A stretch of 64,000 nt of DNA from Corynebacterium crudilactis (lineage in GTDB: Bacteria; Actinomycetota; Actinomycetes; Mycobacteriales; Mycobacteriaceae). Location: contig NZ_CP015622.1 of assembly GCF_001643015.1 (NCBI RefSeq), positions 1,687,358 through 1,751,357 on the forward strand, in the 5' to 3' direction. Of this stretch, positions 15,838-26,233 are shown piece by piece. The position numbers were made by a program, and so were the translations under genes. Each line of letters starts with the position of its first letter. Positions within the stretch are counted from its first letter, which is position 1. Under the pieces are notes generated by a model, which was not told the origin of the DNA, did no database searches, and was given only the letters and a program-made list of their open reading frames with translations.

Positions 15838-18120
15838 CTAGCCGCCTGAAGTCACGCGGTATACATCAAAGACGCCTTCGGCATTACGAAGCTGTGTCAT
15901 TAATGAACCCAACTGCTTGGTATCTGACACGGCAAAAGTAAAGCGCACTGTTGCCACTCGATCTTCGGAGCAATGGGAATTCATTGCAGTAACTGATACC
16001 TTTTGCTCGTTGATGACACGAGTGAGTTCAAACAATAATCCAGCACGATCAAGTGCTTCTAGTTGCAAGGTAGCAGAGAAGATAGATCCGTGGCCTTCAG
16101 ATGCCCAAGCGACAGAAACCATGCGCTCTGGTTCTTCTTTAAGTTTCTCTGCATTGGTGCAATCGGTGCGGTGGACAGAAACTCCGCCGCCGCGGGTGAC
16201 AAAGCCAAAGATTTCATCACCAGGAACTGGCATGCAGCATTTGGCCAGCTTCGCCATGACATCTGGGCTACCTTCAACCATGATGCCGGTGCCGCTCTCC
16301 GCTGTGTTTCGGGAGTTAACCAGCTCACTGAACGGAGTGCGTGCCACCAATGCATCTTCAGCATCTTCTTCGTCTCCGAAAATAGCCATAAGACGGTTGA
16401 CCACATGCTGCGCAGATATAGATCCAGAGCCAATTGCGGTGTAGAGCGCATCCACGTCTGGGTAGTGCAGTTCTGTCGCCACTGTCTTCATAGAAGCCGC
16501 GGTGAACAAGCGGTGTAGTGGAAGTCCACCACGTTGGATAACTGCTGCGAGAGCATCGCGGCCGGCTTCCAGGTATTCTTCACGGCGTTCCTTGGCAAAC
16601 CACTGACGAATCTTCGCCTTGGCTCGTGGCGAGACCACAAAGTCTTGCCATCCCCTACTTGGGCCGGCATTTTGGTCCTTGGAAGTAAACACTTCGACGC
16701 GGTCACCGGATTTAAGTTGGGTCTCTAAAGCGACCAACTTTCCGTTGATCTTGGCACCGATGCAGCGGTGTCCCACTTCGGTGTGTACGGCATAAGCAAA
16801 ATCCACCGGAGTGGAATCAACTGGCAAGTTGACCACATCACCTTTAGGTGTGAACACGAAGATCTGCTTGGAAGTGAGATCATAGCGCAGGCTATCGAGG
16901 AACTCGTTAGGATCCGCTGCTTCTTTTTGCCAATCCAGCAGCTGGCGCATCCACGCCATTTGATCAACTTCGGATTGTTCTCCGTTGTGGTTGCCCTTGG
17001 TTTCTTTGTATCGCCAGTGCGCTGCAATGCCGAATTCAGCGTTGTAGTGCATATCGTGGGTGCGAGCTTGCACCTCAAGTGGCTTGCCACCTGGCCCCAT
17101 CACTGTGGTGTGCAACGATTGGTAGACACCAAAGCGTGGTGAGGAAATATAATCCTTGAAACGCCCAGGCAAAGCATTAAACAGTGAGTGCACGACACCA
17201 ATGGCGGCGTAACAGTTATTCACGTTATCCACCAAGATGCGGATACCAACGAGATCAAAGATATCGTCGAAGTCACGACCCCGCACGATCATCTTTTGAT
17301 AAATGGACCAATAGTGTTTCGGTCGGCCGAGTACTTCAGCTGCGATGTTGTTTTCGCGCAGGCCACCATTGACCTGATCTTTAATTTCTTTCAGGTACCG
17401 ATCCCGCGATGGTGCACGGTCGGCTACGAGGCGCACGATCTCCTCATACTTTTTGGGATACAAAATAGCGAAGGAAAGATCTTCCAATTCCCATTTTATG
17501 CTCGCCATACCCAGGCGGTGTGCCAGGGGTGCAATCACTTCAAGGGTTTGGCGTGCCTTTTTGGCTTGTTTTTCAGGCGGCAGGAACCGCATGGTGCGCA
17601 TGTTATGCAAGCGGTCTGCAACTTTAATTACGAGCACGCGTGGATCTTGGCTCATTGCCACGATCATTTTGCGGATCGTTTCGGCCTCCGCGGCAGCACC
17701 TAGTGCGACTTTGTCTAGCTTGGTGACGCCGTCGACAAGCCTGGTTACTTCTTCACCGAAATCTCTCGTGAGATCATCCAGTGAATAATCCGTGTCTTCC
17801 ACGGTGTCATGTAGAAGGGCGGCAATCAGCGTGGTGGTATCCATGCCAATTTCCGCAGCAATCGTTGCCACAGCCAGCGGGTGTGTGATGTAGGGATCGC
17901 CAGATTTCCTCATCACGCCTTCGTGGAGACGCTCCGCTATGTCATATGCCCGTTCCAACGTTTGCGCATCTGCGCGTGGATGGAATTGCCGGTGAATGCT
18001 CAGCAGCGGATCCAGCACGGGGTTCGTGCGGACTCGGTTTCCAGTAAGGCTGCGGGCAAGCCTGGCTGACATGCTCCGCACGCCAATGGAAGATTTCTGC
18101 GGGTTGCGCTCCAGACTCAT
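15838..18120 (-). CDS. rel: Bifunctional (p)ppGpp synthetase/hydrolase
   Basis: The 760-residue RelA/SpoT homologue makes and degrades (p)ppGpp in the stringent response. Domain order is complete. The HD hydrolase domain has [10 protein letters not shown] near 78 and LLHDTVED with the HD pair at 104-105. The synthetase domain is at about 250-360 ([25 protein letters not shown]). The TGS domain begins at about 415 ([12 protein letters not shown]), and the C-terminal ACT domain covers about 685-760. Both catalytic halves look intact, as in other actinobacterial single Rel enzymes. It is the last gene of the lipoprotein-apt-rel group on the minus strand, 33 bp below apt, an order also found in mycobacteria. 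Confidence 0.96.
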   Translation of the reverse strand: MSLERNPQKSSIGVRSMSARLARSLTGNRVRTNPVLDPLLSIHRQFHPRADAQTLERAYDIAERLHEGVMRKSGDPYITHPLAVATIAAEIGMDTTTLIAALLHDTVEDTDYSLDDLTRDFGEEVTRLVDGVTKLDKVALGAAAEAETIRKMIVAMSQDPRVLVIKVADRLHNMRTMRFLPPEKQAKKARQTLEVIAPLAHRLGMASIKWELEDLSFAILYPKKYEEIVRLVADRAPSRDRYLKEIKDQVNGGLRENNIAAEVLGRPKHYWSIYQKMIVRGRDFDDIFDLVGIRILVDNVNNCYAAIGVVHSLFNALPGRFKDYISSPRFGVYQSLHTTVMGPGGKPLEVQARTHDMHYNAEFGIAAHWRYKETKGNHNGEQSEVDQMAWMRQLLDWQKEAADPNEFLDSLRYDLTSKQIFVFTPKGDVVNLPVDSTPVDFAYAVHTEVGHRCIGAKINGKLVALETQLKSGDRVEVFTSKDQNAGPSRGWQDFVVSPRAKAKIRQWFAKERREEYLEAGRDALAAVIQRGGLPLHRLFTAASMKTVATELHYPDVDALYTAIGSGSISAQHVVNRLMAIFGDEEDAEDALVARTPFSELVNSRNTAESGTGIMVEGSPDVMAKLAKCCMPVPGDEIFGFVTRGGGVSVHRTDCTNAEKLKEEPERMVSVAWASEGHGSIFSATLQLEALDRAGLLFELTRVINEQKVSVTAMNSHCSEDRVATVRFTFAVSDTKQLGSLMTQLRNAEGVFDVYRVTSGG

Positions 18121-18153
18121 TTTTCCTGCCGCCTCTCTACATAATCCTGTTAG

Positions 18154-18708
18154 TTAAGGATTGTTGACCACAATGACAGGCCTATCACCGAGACGGTCCC
18201 TACCACCAAGGCCTTCGACCTCAATGGCGAGAATGTATCCGGAGACATGTCCATCACAAGATTCAATTAGTTTACGTGCAGCGCCCAATGTGCCACCTGT
18301 TGCTAGCACATCATCTATCAATACGATGTTTTTGCCAGCGATGTCAATTCCTTCGCTTGGCAGTTCCAACGCTGCTTTACCGTATTCAAGTTCATACTCC
18401 TGGGTCACCACAGGTGGGGGGAGCTTACCCTTCTTGCGGATCGCCAATACACCTAGGCCAAGTTTGTATGCAACAGCAGATCCAAGAAGGAATCCACGTG
18501 CATCCAAGCCACCGATGATCTCTGCATTCAATTTTTCTGCAGCTTCAGCCATGGCATCTACCAATGCTGCAAAAGATTCTGCATCTCCTAAAACTGGAGT
18601 GAGATCTTCAAAAAGCACACCTTTTGCTGGGAAGTCCTGTACATATCGGGTCTTCTTAGCCAGGGCTTCACGTGCCCTCTCGAAGGTGCTTAATGCCTGT
18701 TCGGTCAC
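18154..18708 (-). CDS. apt: Adenine phosphoribosyltransferase
   Basis: The 184-residue type I phosphoribosyltransferase salvages adenine plus PRPP to AMP. The PRPP-binding motif [16 protein letters not shown] is at about residues 128-143. The Apt-typical [13 protein letters not shown] stretch is at about 26-38, and [18 protein letters not shown] follows near 65-82. The start is GTG at 18708, three bases after the stop of the lipoprotein gene, so the genes are tightly coupled. It precedes rel; purine salvage next to alarmone metabolism is a conserved actinobacterial arrangement. Confidence 0.95.
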   Translation of the reverse strand: MTEQALSTFERAREALAKKTRYVQDFPAKGVLFEDLTPVLGDAESFAALVDAMAEAAEKLNAEIIGGLDARGFLLGSAVAYKLGLGVLAIRKKGKLPPPVVTQEYELEYGKAALELPSEGIDIAGKNIVLIDDVLATGGTLGAARKLIESCDGHVSGYILAIEVEGLGGRDRLGDRPVIVVNNP

Positions 18709-18711
18709 TAC

Positions 18712-20313
18712 TTATTCCTCACTTCTGGACCAACGGTCCATGTTCCAACCGATACCGGCTAGGTCTGTATTAACAACAACGTTACCGACTGTGCGATCTA
18801 TCACAAACACTCGGGGTTGCGCCGCCAAAGGAATTGATGGAACTTCTGCCCATAATTGCTCTTCGGTGCGCCTGGTCGACTCCGGATCAGTGCCGATAGT
18901 ATTTGCATTTTCAAACTCTCGATGCGGGTCTACGCTGCGCAAAACTGCATCAAGCGTGCCATCGAAATACTGTTCATACCCCCATTCGCTAACCTCAGTG
19001 CGACTGAGATCATTAAGGCTTACCGCCTCTTGCGATGCATCAATAACAGTGATTCCGGCAGGCTCACAACTTACACGTATAGCTTCCACCATGGCTGCTT
19101 TTCGTTCGTCTGGACCGTCATATCCAATGCGGATTTCCTGTCCGGCAAGCGTGGAGGCTTGTCCCAGATCCACTGCGATATGTCGAGCTGGCAAATCTCC
19201 AATTTGTTGCACCACAGGGTTTTGGTGACGCACCGAGTGCACACCAACGGCAGGTACTTCGATTCCAGAGATACTTGTCGACGCCGCAGCCACCGCTTGT
19301 TGGTCAACGCAAGCCGCAAATGCCTGCCGGGCCTCCGGAGCGTAAAACACTCCAGCACTGGCCAGCGTCAGCTGTTCAGTTAAGACACCCACTTCCTCCT
19401 TGATGTCATAGCGATTTTGCGGATCATCGCGATGGACCCATGGTTCACTCTCCCATGCCACCACATCGGCGATCTGAAGGTTCCCAGCATTTGCGATAGC
19501 GCTCAGGTCTGAACCTTTGGGCCACACAGTAATCTCTTTTTCCACTGCCTGATCACCGCTGTAAAACTCATTGCGCACAAGTTTCACTTCTCCGAAGGCA
19601 CCGACAGAATCAACCTTATAAGGACCAAAAGCCACCTGAAGTTCCGGATCAAAAGAGGAAAGCTGGAAGCCTTCACTCCACACCCGAGCGGGCTCCACCA
19701 ACACTTCAGGATCCTTGTCCTTCAAAGCCACATTAAGCTCCCCCAAAGTCATGCCTGCTTTTGACGCAACTGCATGCGCAGGCAATAAAGCACCCTGCTC
19801 AAACAAATAACGCCAGCGCTGCCCAAGATCTTCTTTGAACACCAACGTGGCTGTTTTAGAACCTGTTACACAATCCACGCGCTCAATTTGGGCAGCAAGC
19901 GGCACATGCGATTGAAACAGCTCTGGCATCTGCCCTGCAGTAGCGGCAAGCAGGAAATCATCACACACCACAGGCTGACCATCTGAATAAGTGGCATCAT
20001 CATTAATCGTGTAGATCACCTGACGATTAATACCCGGCAACACCTGCGTGGAGGCAAGATCTGTGTTCGGGATCATCTGACCAGAAGGGCCCTGAACATA
20101 CACCCCTGGATACACTCGCGCAGACAATAAACTCGCATCAGTGGCCACACCCAGAAGCGAAACCGCATTTGTCGTAGCCAATGAAGAGTTCACTGCATAG
20201 CCAAACAAGCTAGTTTCATGGCTGGTCGGCTCCGGCTCCCCTTCACCACAACCTGCCAACACTAACGCTGCAACCAACATGATCACAGCGCTGCGTGACT
20301 TCCGAAACAACAT
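18712..20313 (-). CDS. Solute-binding lipoprotein of the ABC family 5 type
   Basis: The 533-residue exported lipoprotein has a signal peptide ending in a lipobox LAGC (Cys about residue 22), followed by a family 5 (peptide/nickel/oligopeptide) extracellular solute-binding fold. Supporting segments are INDDATYSDGQPVVCDDFLLA near 95-115 and AFGPYKVDSVGAFGEVKLVRNEFY near 218-241. No permease or ATPase genes are adjacent. A lipoprotein at the same place between secF and apt is known in mycobacteria, so the position is conserved even though the ligand is not known. It may work with a transporter encoded elsewhere or have a non-transport envelope role. Confidence 0.8.
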   Translation of the reverse strand: MLFRKSRSAVIMLVAALVLAGCGEGEPEPTSHETSLFGYAVNSSLATTNAVSLLGVATDASLLSARVYPGVYVQGPSGQMIPNTDLASTQVLPGINRQVIYTINDDATYSDGQPVVCDDFLLAATAGQMPELFQSHVPLAAQIERVDCVTGSKTATLVFKEDLGQRWRYLFEQGALLPAHAVASKAGMTLGELNVALKDKDPEVLVEPARVWSEGFQLSSFDPELQVAFGPYKVDSVGAFGEVKLVRNEFYSGDQAVEKEITVWPKGSDLSAIANAGNLQIADVVAWESEPWVHRDDPQNRYDIKEEVGVLTEQLTLASAGVFYAPEARQAFAACVDQQAVAAASTSISGIEVPAVGVHSVRHQNPVVQQIGDLPARHIAVDLGQASTLAGQEIRIGYDGPDERKAAMVEAIRVSCEPAGITVIDASQEAVSLNDLSRTEVSEWGYEQYFDGTLDAVLRSVDPHREFENANTIGTDPESTRRTEEQLWAEVPSIPLAAQPRVFVIDRTVGNVVVNTDLAGIGWNMDRWSRSEE

Positions 20314-20989
20314 GTGCGAAGTACCCAGCCTTTCCCCGAATCTTAATAGAACTGTAATTATACGGTTTTTGTACCGGGGACAACCAAATCTAGCAATTAC
20401 CTACATGACGACTTCGCATTCTTAATTCCGGTCAGGGTTCATGCCATCTAACAGAGCCCAACTATCCCCAGAAAGAAGGCTCTTCTTTTTACAGAAGAAA
20501 GAGAGCTGCTACGGCAGTTTGCCACAGCTATCCCTACCACTTAGCGCCAGAAACTCATCACATTGACCAACAAGGAAAAATACTCCCCGAGCGCGTCTTA
20601 AGAGGTTGGCATTTTAGGATAAGTGGTTGGGCATGGCCTAGGTGCATTTAGGTGCTCACAAGCGATTCTGGGCAGTCGCTTTTCAGTCCAAACTCTTAAA
20701 TTTTACAACCTGAAAAAGCACATCGATATTCCCTGACCTTTTGGCCAAATACAAGGTTAATCAGATCTGGATATTTGACCTAGCGACCAAAAAACAGAAA
20801 AACACTCCCGCTTGGTCGCTAGGACAAGTGTTCACCTAAGTAACTCAGGTGAGTGCTGAAAAACTACGACCAACCCCCAGATCACGTTGATCAGTAGGTC
20901 AAAATGACTCAAGTCGAGATTTCATCACTCTTTGGAAAGCACTACTTGACTTGAGCGTGCGGGAATACTCGAGTTAGACTCCCCTGCTT
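20314..20989. repeat. Gene-free region with inverted-repeat element
   Basis: No credible gene was found in 20314-21282. At 20779-20790 and 20812-20823 a perfect 12-bp inverted repeat (CCTAGCGACCAA and its complement) encloses 21 bases. The stretch at 20659-20690 (AGCGATTCTG...CTTTT) resembles 49467-49495, near the other large dyad of the window, which suggests two diverged copies of one element. A weak 7-bp hairpin lies at 20472-20488. Upstream promoter sequences for the lipoprotein gene are probably at 20330-20400. Confidence 0.5.
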
Positions 20990-21235
20990 GTTTAAGATGC
21001 AAATTCTCGTTCCAAATCGCTGAAAAAGTAGATTTTGTGGCAGATTTTTGCATCTTCAGCGCGGTGTTATGCAAATACTCGTTCGATTTAGAAGTTGCCC
21101 AAGCCAGTTGAGGCAGATCCTTGCACCAGAATCTCACAGGATTCTCAATAGCCCCACATGCCCCACAAGCCACCGCGCCTAAACGTCCATTTAAGCGCTT
21201 AATGGACACCGTTTGATACGAATATGCATTTTAGA
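20990..21235 (+). repeat. Four-armed intergenic repeat, copy B
   Basis: Arms lie at 20995-21014, 21041-21056 (degenerate), 21066-21086 and 21111-21129, alternating in orientation. The tail has CTCACAGGATTCTCA at 21132-21146 and the TTAAGCG...GATACGAAT block at 21191-21222, both also in copy C. It is more diverged than copies A and C. Confidence 0.7.
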
Positions 21236-21282
21236 TATTCAATCCCTTAAATCGACACACAGCTACATTGCCCAGAATGAAG

Positions 21283-21317
21283 AAAATCCCGCAGCACACA
21301 AAGTCTGCGGGATTTTT
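21283..21317 (-). terminator. Terminator of secF
   Basis: A 12-bp stem (21283-21294 with 21305-21316), with A/T runs on both sides, lies directly after the secF stop codon. It could work in either direction. Confidence 0.85.
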
Positions 21318-21337
21318 CTTAGTTCACCAAAGAGGGA

Positions 21338-22534
21338 TTAGCTTCTACCTGGTCGCCAGGTTCCACTGGAATGTGGATCCTCACTAACAGGTTTGCTCAC
21401 CGTGCGTTTTGCAGGTGCAGCAGAAGTCTCAGTGTCGCTTTCGATGTTGACCACTGCAGCACCGTCGGTGCTGGGCTGTGGGGAGGCGTCGAGAAGCGTG
21501 GTTTTGCCTTCGCGCAGTGCCATGACCTCGGCGGTGTGTGCTTTGGTTTTGCTCAGGCGGTTTTTCAGGCTCACGAGCAGTGGGGTTGCTAGGAAGACCG
21601 AGGAGAAGGTTCCTTCGATAACACCGATCAGCTGGATCAGTGCGAGGTCCTTCAGGGTGCCCACACCCATCATCCAGACAGCGACAACCATCAACGCGAT
21701 AATTGGCAGCGCAGAAATAATGGTCGTGGAAATCGAACGCATGAAGGTTTGGTTGACAGCCAAGTTAGCTTGTTCCGCATAAGTTCGTCTGCGGCTGCCT
21801 TCAAACCCTGCGGTGTTTTCGCGGACTTTATCAAAGACCACGACGGTGTCATAGATGGAGAAGGTCAGCACTGTGAGCAAACCGATGACGGTTGCTGGGG
21901 ACACTTCGAGTCCGATGACAGCGTAGATGCCGGCGATGACGATGCCGTCAACAAATAGTGCTGCCATGGCGGCAATGGCCATTTCGCGTTCCAGGCGGAA
22001 AGCGATGTAGATGGCTGCGACAACAAGGAAGGCAACCAGAGCCAGCACCATGCGCTTGGTGATGGTGGAACCCCAAGATTCCGACACGGTGGAGTTACCA
22101 ATGGCATCAGGGCTTGGCTTGCCTGCAGAGTTCAGTGGCTGGAACTCCTCATAGATAGCCAAACGTGCCTTTTCGATGTCTTGATCGCCAAGGCGCTCGG
22201 AGTGGATCTCCAAGGTGCGAGCATCACCAGAACCGACAATCTGCACGATTTCTGGGGTGATACCAGTGGCCTCAATGAAAGTTTCTTCCACCTGCTCGGT
22301 GGAGTAATCAGCAGCTGGCATGCTCATCTTGGTGCCACCCTGGAAATCAATACTCAGGGAGAAACCACGGATGGCAATAAACAAGATGGAAATGATCAGC
22401 AAAATGCCGGTGATCCAGTACCATAGCTTGGTTTTTGCAATGAAGTTAATGCCACCGTCACCGGTATAGAGACTGTTAAACCAGCCGCTCTTTTTGGCTG
22501 CTTGTGTGCCTTCAGGCTTGCGTGATTCAGTCAT
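21338..22534 (-). CDS. secF: Protein translocase subunit SecF
   Basis: The 398-residue inner-membrane protein partners SecD and uses proton-motive force to complete Sec-dependent export. An N-terminal helix (WYWITGILLIISILFIAI) is followed by the SecD/SecF head motif GFSLSIDFQGGTKM. A periplasmic domain and five C-terminal transmembrane helices come next, with the family signature VLTFSIYDTVVVFDKVREN near 225-243. The last 70 residues are a polar tail. It follows secD with a two-base gap. Confidence 0.96.
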   Translation of the reverse strand: MTESRKPEGTQAAKKSGWFNSLYTGDGGINFIAKTKLWYWITGILLIISILFIAIRGFSLSIDFQGGTKMSMPAADYSTEQVEETFIEATGITPEIVQIVGSGDARTLEIHSERLGDQDIEKARLAIYEEFQPLNSAGKPSPDAIGNSTVSESWGSTITKRMVLALVAFLVVAAIYIAFRLEREMAIAAMAALFVDGIVIAGIYAVIGLEVSPATVIGLLTVLTFSIYDTVVVFDKVRENTAGFEGSRRRTYAEQANLAVNQTFMRSISTTIISALPIIALMVVAVWMMGVGTLKDLALIQLIGVIEGTFSSVFLATPLLVSLKNRLSKTKAHTAEVMALREGKTTLLDASPQPSTDGAAVVNIESDTETSAAPAKRTVSKPVSEDPHSSGTWRPGRS

Positions 22535-22536
22535 GG

Positions 22537-24462
22537 TTACTTCTCCTCCTCTTCGTTGGTAGACGGTGTCTGCTGCGCTGCGGAACCAGCTGCGGAACCA
22601 GCTGCAGAACTTGCTGGCACTGCTGCGGCGGTGCTAGCTCCGGCGGTGTGCAACTTCTTCAAATACTCTGGCTCATCCAATTCGCCATTTGCGCGGCGTT
22701 CATCGACAAGTGTCATCACTCGACCCATGCCGTTAACGGATGGCTTGGCAAAGAACGGCTTACGGGATGCCAGGATAACCAGTGGTGCGGTAATCAGGAA
22801 GGTAACAACCAGGTCGAATACGGTGGTCAGACCCAGGGTGAAGGCAAAGCCTTTAACTTCACCAACAGCAAGCAAGTAAATCACGACGGCGCCCAGCAGG
22901 GTTACCATATTGCCGGTGACGATGGTGCGTTTCGCACTCTCCCAGGCGCGCGGTGCGGCAGATCTAAAGGAGCGACCCTCGCGGATTTCATCCTTGATGC
23001 GCTCATAGAACACCACGAAGGAGTCAGCGGTGGTACCGATACCAATGACCAGACCTGCAATGCCAGCTAGGTCCAGGGAGTAGCCAATCCAACGTCCAAG
23101 CAGGATCAGTAGGCCGTAGACCAAGACACCCGCTGCGAACAGTGTGAACAGGGAGACGAAACCGAAGATACGGTAGTAGGCAAACACGAAGATTGCGACC
23201 AGGGCGATACCGACGGCACCAGCAATAAGACCAGCCTTCAAGGACGCTGCGCCCAATGATGGAGGAACAGTGGTGGTCGTGCCGCCACGTTCACCGTTTT
23301 CACCTGCGAAGCTCAGTGGTAGTGCGCCATAGCGCAGGTTATTCGCCAAATCTTGCGCTTCGGTTTGGGTGAAATCACCGGTGATAGAGGTAGCAGATCC
23401 CACTGGGGTTGCTGATTGGATCACTGGAGCTGAGATAACTTCCGAGTCCAAGGTGATGGCAATTTGCTGCTGCAGGTATTGGCTGGTCAAATCTGACCAG
23501 GTTGCAGAGCCTTGTTCGCTATCGCCTGATTTGAAAGCGAAGTTAATTTCCATCTGACCACTCTGCGCGTTGAAGCCACCGGTGATCGGACGATTGGTAT
23601 CGATCTCATTACCAGTCAGACGCACACCGTTTTCCTCATCAGTTTCACCGCGAAGCAGTGGAGCTGGGTCGAGGACGTAGACGCCACCAACAGATGGGTC
23701 ACAGGTGACCAACGGCAACCGAGGATCATCGGTGCCTGCCAAAGGATCCATCTCACCAGAAGAACACTGCATCAAAGAACTTGCAGCGATCTGCGTGGTG
23801 GGATCGAGTGATTGGCGATCAGTGCGCAGCATGTCCGTGATTTCTTGACGGCGCGCGGTAGCCTCAATGGAGTTTGCTGGCTCTTCCATCGGAGTGGACG
23901 ATACCGTGATTGGCTCCGGAGCGGTTGCTTCTTCACCTTCCGCGGTTGCAGCTTGTCCAACGGCGTTGTTCATCTCCTCTAAAGAGGCATTTGCTTGCTC
24001 CGTGGTGATGACGCCGTATTCCACCCACCTGTTGGCCATTTCTTCGAGCTGTGGCATCAACGTGGTCATATCAGGCATGCCGGCCTGACCGACAGGACGG
24101 AACAGCAGCTGCGAGGTTTGTCCCAAAGACTGCGCCTGCGCAGTATCTTCACCTGGAACGGTGATCACCAACGTATTGCCGTCTGCAACCACACTCGCAC
24201 CGGACACGCCCATGCCATTGACACGGTTTTCCAGAATGGTACGAGCCTGAGTCAGCTGATCCTGCGTTGGCTCCTGTCCCTGAGGCACCAGCGTGACTCG
24301 AGTTCCGCCTTGCAGATCAATTCCCAATTTCGGTGTTGCAGAACGATCGCCTGTCAACAGCACCAATGCATAAACTCCAACGACGATGAGCACGAACAGC
24401 GCAATTGCGCGTTTTGGCCATCGTTCCCAGGCGCTAGCGGCACTCTTTTTTTGCCGAGCCAA
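22537..24462 (-). CDS. secD: Protein translocase subunit SecD
   Basis: The 641-residue SecD acts with SecF and YajC in protein export. After the first transmembrane helix comes LGIDLQGGTRVTLVP, then the large P1 periplasmic domain, which contains a Q/A/E-rich insertion at about 170-215. The C-terminal six-helix bundle has GLVIGIGTTADSFVVFYERIKDE at about 480-502. The last 40 residues are an alanine- and glutamate-rich tail. The start is the TTG at 24462, set by AAGGAG at 24469-24474 with ideal spacing; the frame stays open to another TTG at 24492, which has no such site. Confidence 0.95.
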   Translation of the reverse strand: MARQKKSAASAWERWPKRAIALFVLIVVGVYALVLLTGDRSATPKLGIDLQGGTRVTLVPQGQEPTQDQLTQARTILENRVNGMGVSGASVVADGNTLVITVPGEDTAQAQSLGQTSQLLFRPVGQAGMPDMTTLMPQLEEMANRWVEYGVITTEQANASLEEMNNAVGQAATAEGEEATAPEPITVSSTPMEEPANSIEATARRQEITDMLRTDRQSLDPTTQIAASSLMQCSSGEMDPLAGTDDPRLPLVTCDPSVGGVYVLDPAPLLRGETDEENGVRLTGNEIDTNRPITGGFNAQSGQMEINFAFKSGDSEQGSATWSDLTSQYLQQQIAITLDSEVISAPVIQSATPVGSATSITGDFTQTEAQDLANNLRYGALPLSFAGENGERGGTTTTVPPSLGAASLKAGLIAGAVGIALVAIFVFAYYRIFGFVSLFTLFAAGVLVYGLLILLGRWIGYSLDLAGIAGLVIGIGTTADSFVVFYERIKDEIREGRSFRSAAPRAWESAKRTIVTGNMVTLLGAVVIYLLAVGEVKGFAFTLGLTTVFDLVVTFLITAPLVILASRKPFFAKPSVNGMGRVMTLVDERRANGELDEPEYLKKLHTAGASTAAAVPASSAAGSAAGSAAQQTPSTNEEEEK

Positions 24463-24649
24463 GAAAGTCTCCTTAATTTTTAAAGCAACCAAAAACCACG
24501 CTTGTCGACGCCCACCTCCACCCAGTCGCCCGGGCTATGCCGGGCGCAGGGTTTAAAAGCGGACAAGTAGTGTTTAACCCAAAACATGCTACGCCATGAT
24601 GGCAGCTTTGCCTTGCCATACAACTGTGAGTCTGGCTACCACATTAAAC

Positions 24650-24689
24650 AGCACCCTTACGCACATGAAGTGTTCAGCGAAAGGGTGCT
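24650..24689 (-). terminator. Possible terminator after yajC
   Basis: A 9-bp stem (24650-24658 with 24681-24689) with a long loop is followed on the minus strand by GTTTAAT. The T tract is short, so read-through into secD is possible. Confidence 0.45.
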
Positions 24690-24706
24690 CAAGTTATTAT
24701 TCTTTT

Positions 24707-25087
24707 TTAACGATTTTCCGGGTGTCCGTCTGCACGATCATCAAAGTTATTGTCAGTTTGTGGATCCACATCATCGATCTCTGAGCGATCATCAAACAAC
24801 GTAGGCTCCTCCACGATCTGTGGCGCATCAGCCTTGAATAGCACGCGTACCACAGCCAGCTTTTCAAAAGTGCTAACAAATCCTGGTGCGATCTCTAGAT
24901 CAACAGTGTCTGCAGTAGTGGAGACAACAGTTGCGTGCTGGCCAGCGGTGGTGACAATGCGATCGCCTGGCACGACAGAATCCTGCAGCTTTTGGATCTC
25001 AGTCATCCGTGCACGCTGGCGACGACTCATGAGGAAGGTAGGAACGATAAAAATACCTAGAAGAATAATCAGAAAAATAATGTCCAT
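24707..25087 (-). CDS. yajC: Preprotein translocase accessory subunit YajC
   Basis: The roughly 126-residue single-pass protein has an N-terminal helix (DIIFLIILLGIFIVPTF) and a cytoplasmic SRRQRARMTEIQKLQDSV...GDRIVTTAGQHATVV domain, the YajC hallmark. The last 35 residues are acidic and polar. YajC associates with SecDF; gene order yajC-secD-secF supports the call. ATG at 25087 places the helix at the start as in mycobacterial YajC; an in-frame TTG at 25117 would add ten residues. It is 48 bp after ruvB. Confidence 0.9.
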   Translation of the reverse strand: MDIIFLIILLGIFIVPTFLMSRRQRARMTEIQKLQDSVVPGDRIVTTAGQHATVVSTTADTVDLEIAPGFVSTFEKLAVVRVLFKADAPQIVEEPTLFDDRSEIDDVDPQTDNNFDDRADGHPENR

Positions 25088-25135
25088 GATTAGCCAGTTT
25101 GCCAGACCAATAAACAACCTGGCTACCCAAGGTGC

Positions 25136-26227
25136 CTAATAATCTCCGATGGTGCCTTCTGGCGGTTCCAATCCCAGGTGTCTCCAGGCAGCAGCTGTGG
25201 CAACACGACCGCGCCCAGTTCGTGCAATCATGCCTGCACGCACCAAATAAGGCTCACACACTTCCTCTACGGTTGCAGGCTCCTCACCGACTGCCACAGC
25301 CAAGGTATTAACCCCGACAGGTCCACCGCCGTGTCCACGGACCAGGGCGTTGAGCACTTCCCTATCCAGACGATCTAAGCCCACTTCATCCACATCAAAC
25401 ACAATCAACGCAGCATGAGCTGCACCCATGTTGATATGGCCATCTGCATGGACTTCTGCGAAATCTCGGACACGGCGCAACAAGCGGTTCGCAATACGAG
25501 GCGTGCCACGAGAACGTGAAGCAATCTCTACTGCCGCATCATCATCAATGCCAACATCCAGAATTTTCGCTGTTCTTTTCACCACCTTGGTCAGATCATG
25601 CACATCATAAAATTCCATTTGTGCAGTAAAACCAAAACGATCACGCAACGGACCCGTCAGCATGCCTGAACGGGTGGTTGCGCCAACCAAAGTGAATGGA
25701 GGGATTTCCAAAGGAATCGATGTTGCACCCGGGCCTTTACCCACGATGACATCAATGCGGAAATCTTCCATCGCCATGTACAGCATTTCTTCAGCAGGAC
25801 GCGCAATGCGGTGGATCTCATCAATAAATAAGACATCACCTTCCATGAGGTTGGACAGCATCGCGGCTAAGTCACCAGCGCGTTCCAACGCCGGCCCTGA
25901 TGTCATGCGCAAACTGGTACCCAGCTCCTGCGCAATAATCATGGACATAGTGGTTTTACCCAATCCCGGAGGGCCAGAAAGCAGCACGTGATCAGGAACC
26001 ACACCACGCTGCTTTGCGCCTGTGAGCACCAAAGAAAGCTGATCCCGCACCTTGGGCTGACCAATAAACTCGGCTAAAGATTTAGGACGAAGTGTTACTT
26101 CTGCATCATGCTCTTCTGGCTGCAGATTGGCATCGACATTAGTATCCGGTGCACGGCCTGCTCCCCCATTACGACGAGGTGGAATTCCTCCCGGAATCTC
26201 AAACTCTGTTTTTTCCACATCGGACAT
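25136..26227 (-). CDS. ruvB: Holliday junction branch-migration helicase RuvB
   Basis: The 363-residue AAA+ ATPase is the hexameric motor that drives Holliday-junction branch migration. Walker A is GPPGLGKT at residues 85-92 and Walker B is VLFIDEIHR near 135. Sensor 1 lies in LVGATTRSG near 180, and the C-terminal winged-helix segment includes [16 protein letters not shown]. The N-terminal 35 residues are a variable extension. It follows ruvA by six bases. Confidence 0.97.
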   Translation of the reverse strand: MSDVEKTEFEIPGGIPPRRNGGAGRAPDTNVDANLQPEEHDAEVTLRPKSLAEFIGQPKVRDQLSLVLTGAKQRGVVPDHVLLSGPPGLGKTTMSMIIAQELGTSLRMTSGPALERAGDLAAMLSNLMEGDVLFIDEIHRIARPAEEMLYMAMEDFRIDVIVGKGPGATSIPLEIPPFTLVGATTRSGMLTGPLRDRFGFTAQMEFYDVHDLTKVVKRTAKILDVGIDDDAAVEIASRSRGTPRIANRLLRRVRDFAEVHADGHINMGAAHAALIVFDVDEVGLDRLDREVLNALVRGHGGGPVGVNTLAVAVGEEPATVEEVCEPYLVRAGMIARTGRGRVATAAAWRHLGLEPPEGTIGDY

Positions 26228-26233
26228 AAAGGT

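Noticed and set aside
18161..19228. 355-residue open frame antisense to apt and the lipoprotein gene
   Set aside because: Ser/Thr/Arg-rich shadow composition spanning two well-supported minus-strand genes.
20925..21209. 94-residue frame in repeat copy B, and similar frames at 9350-9562 and 62362-62580
   Set aside because: The shared WNENLH-type peptides come from the repeated DNA motif itself; frames are not maintained across the copies and lack ribosome-binding sites.
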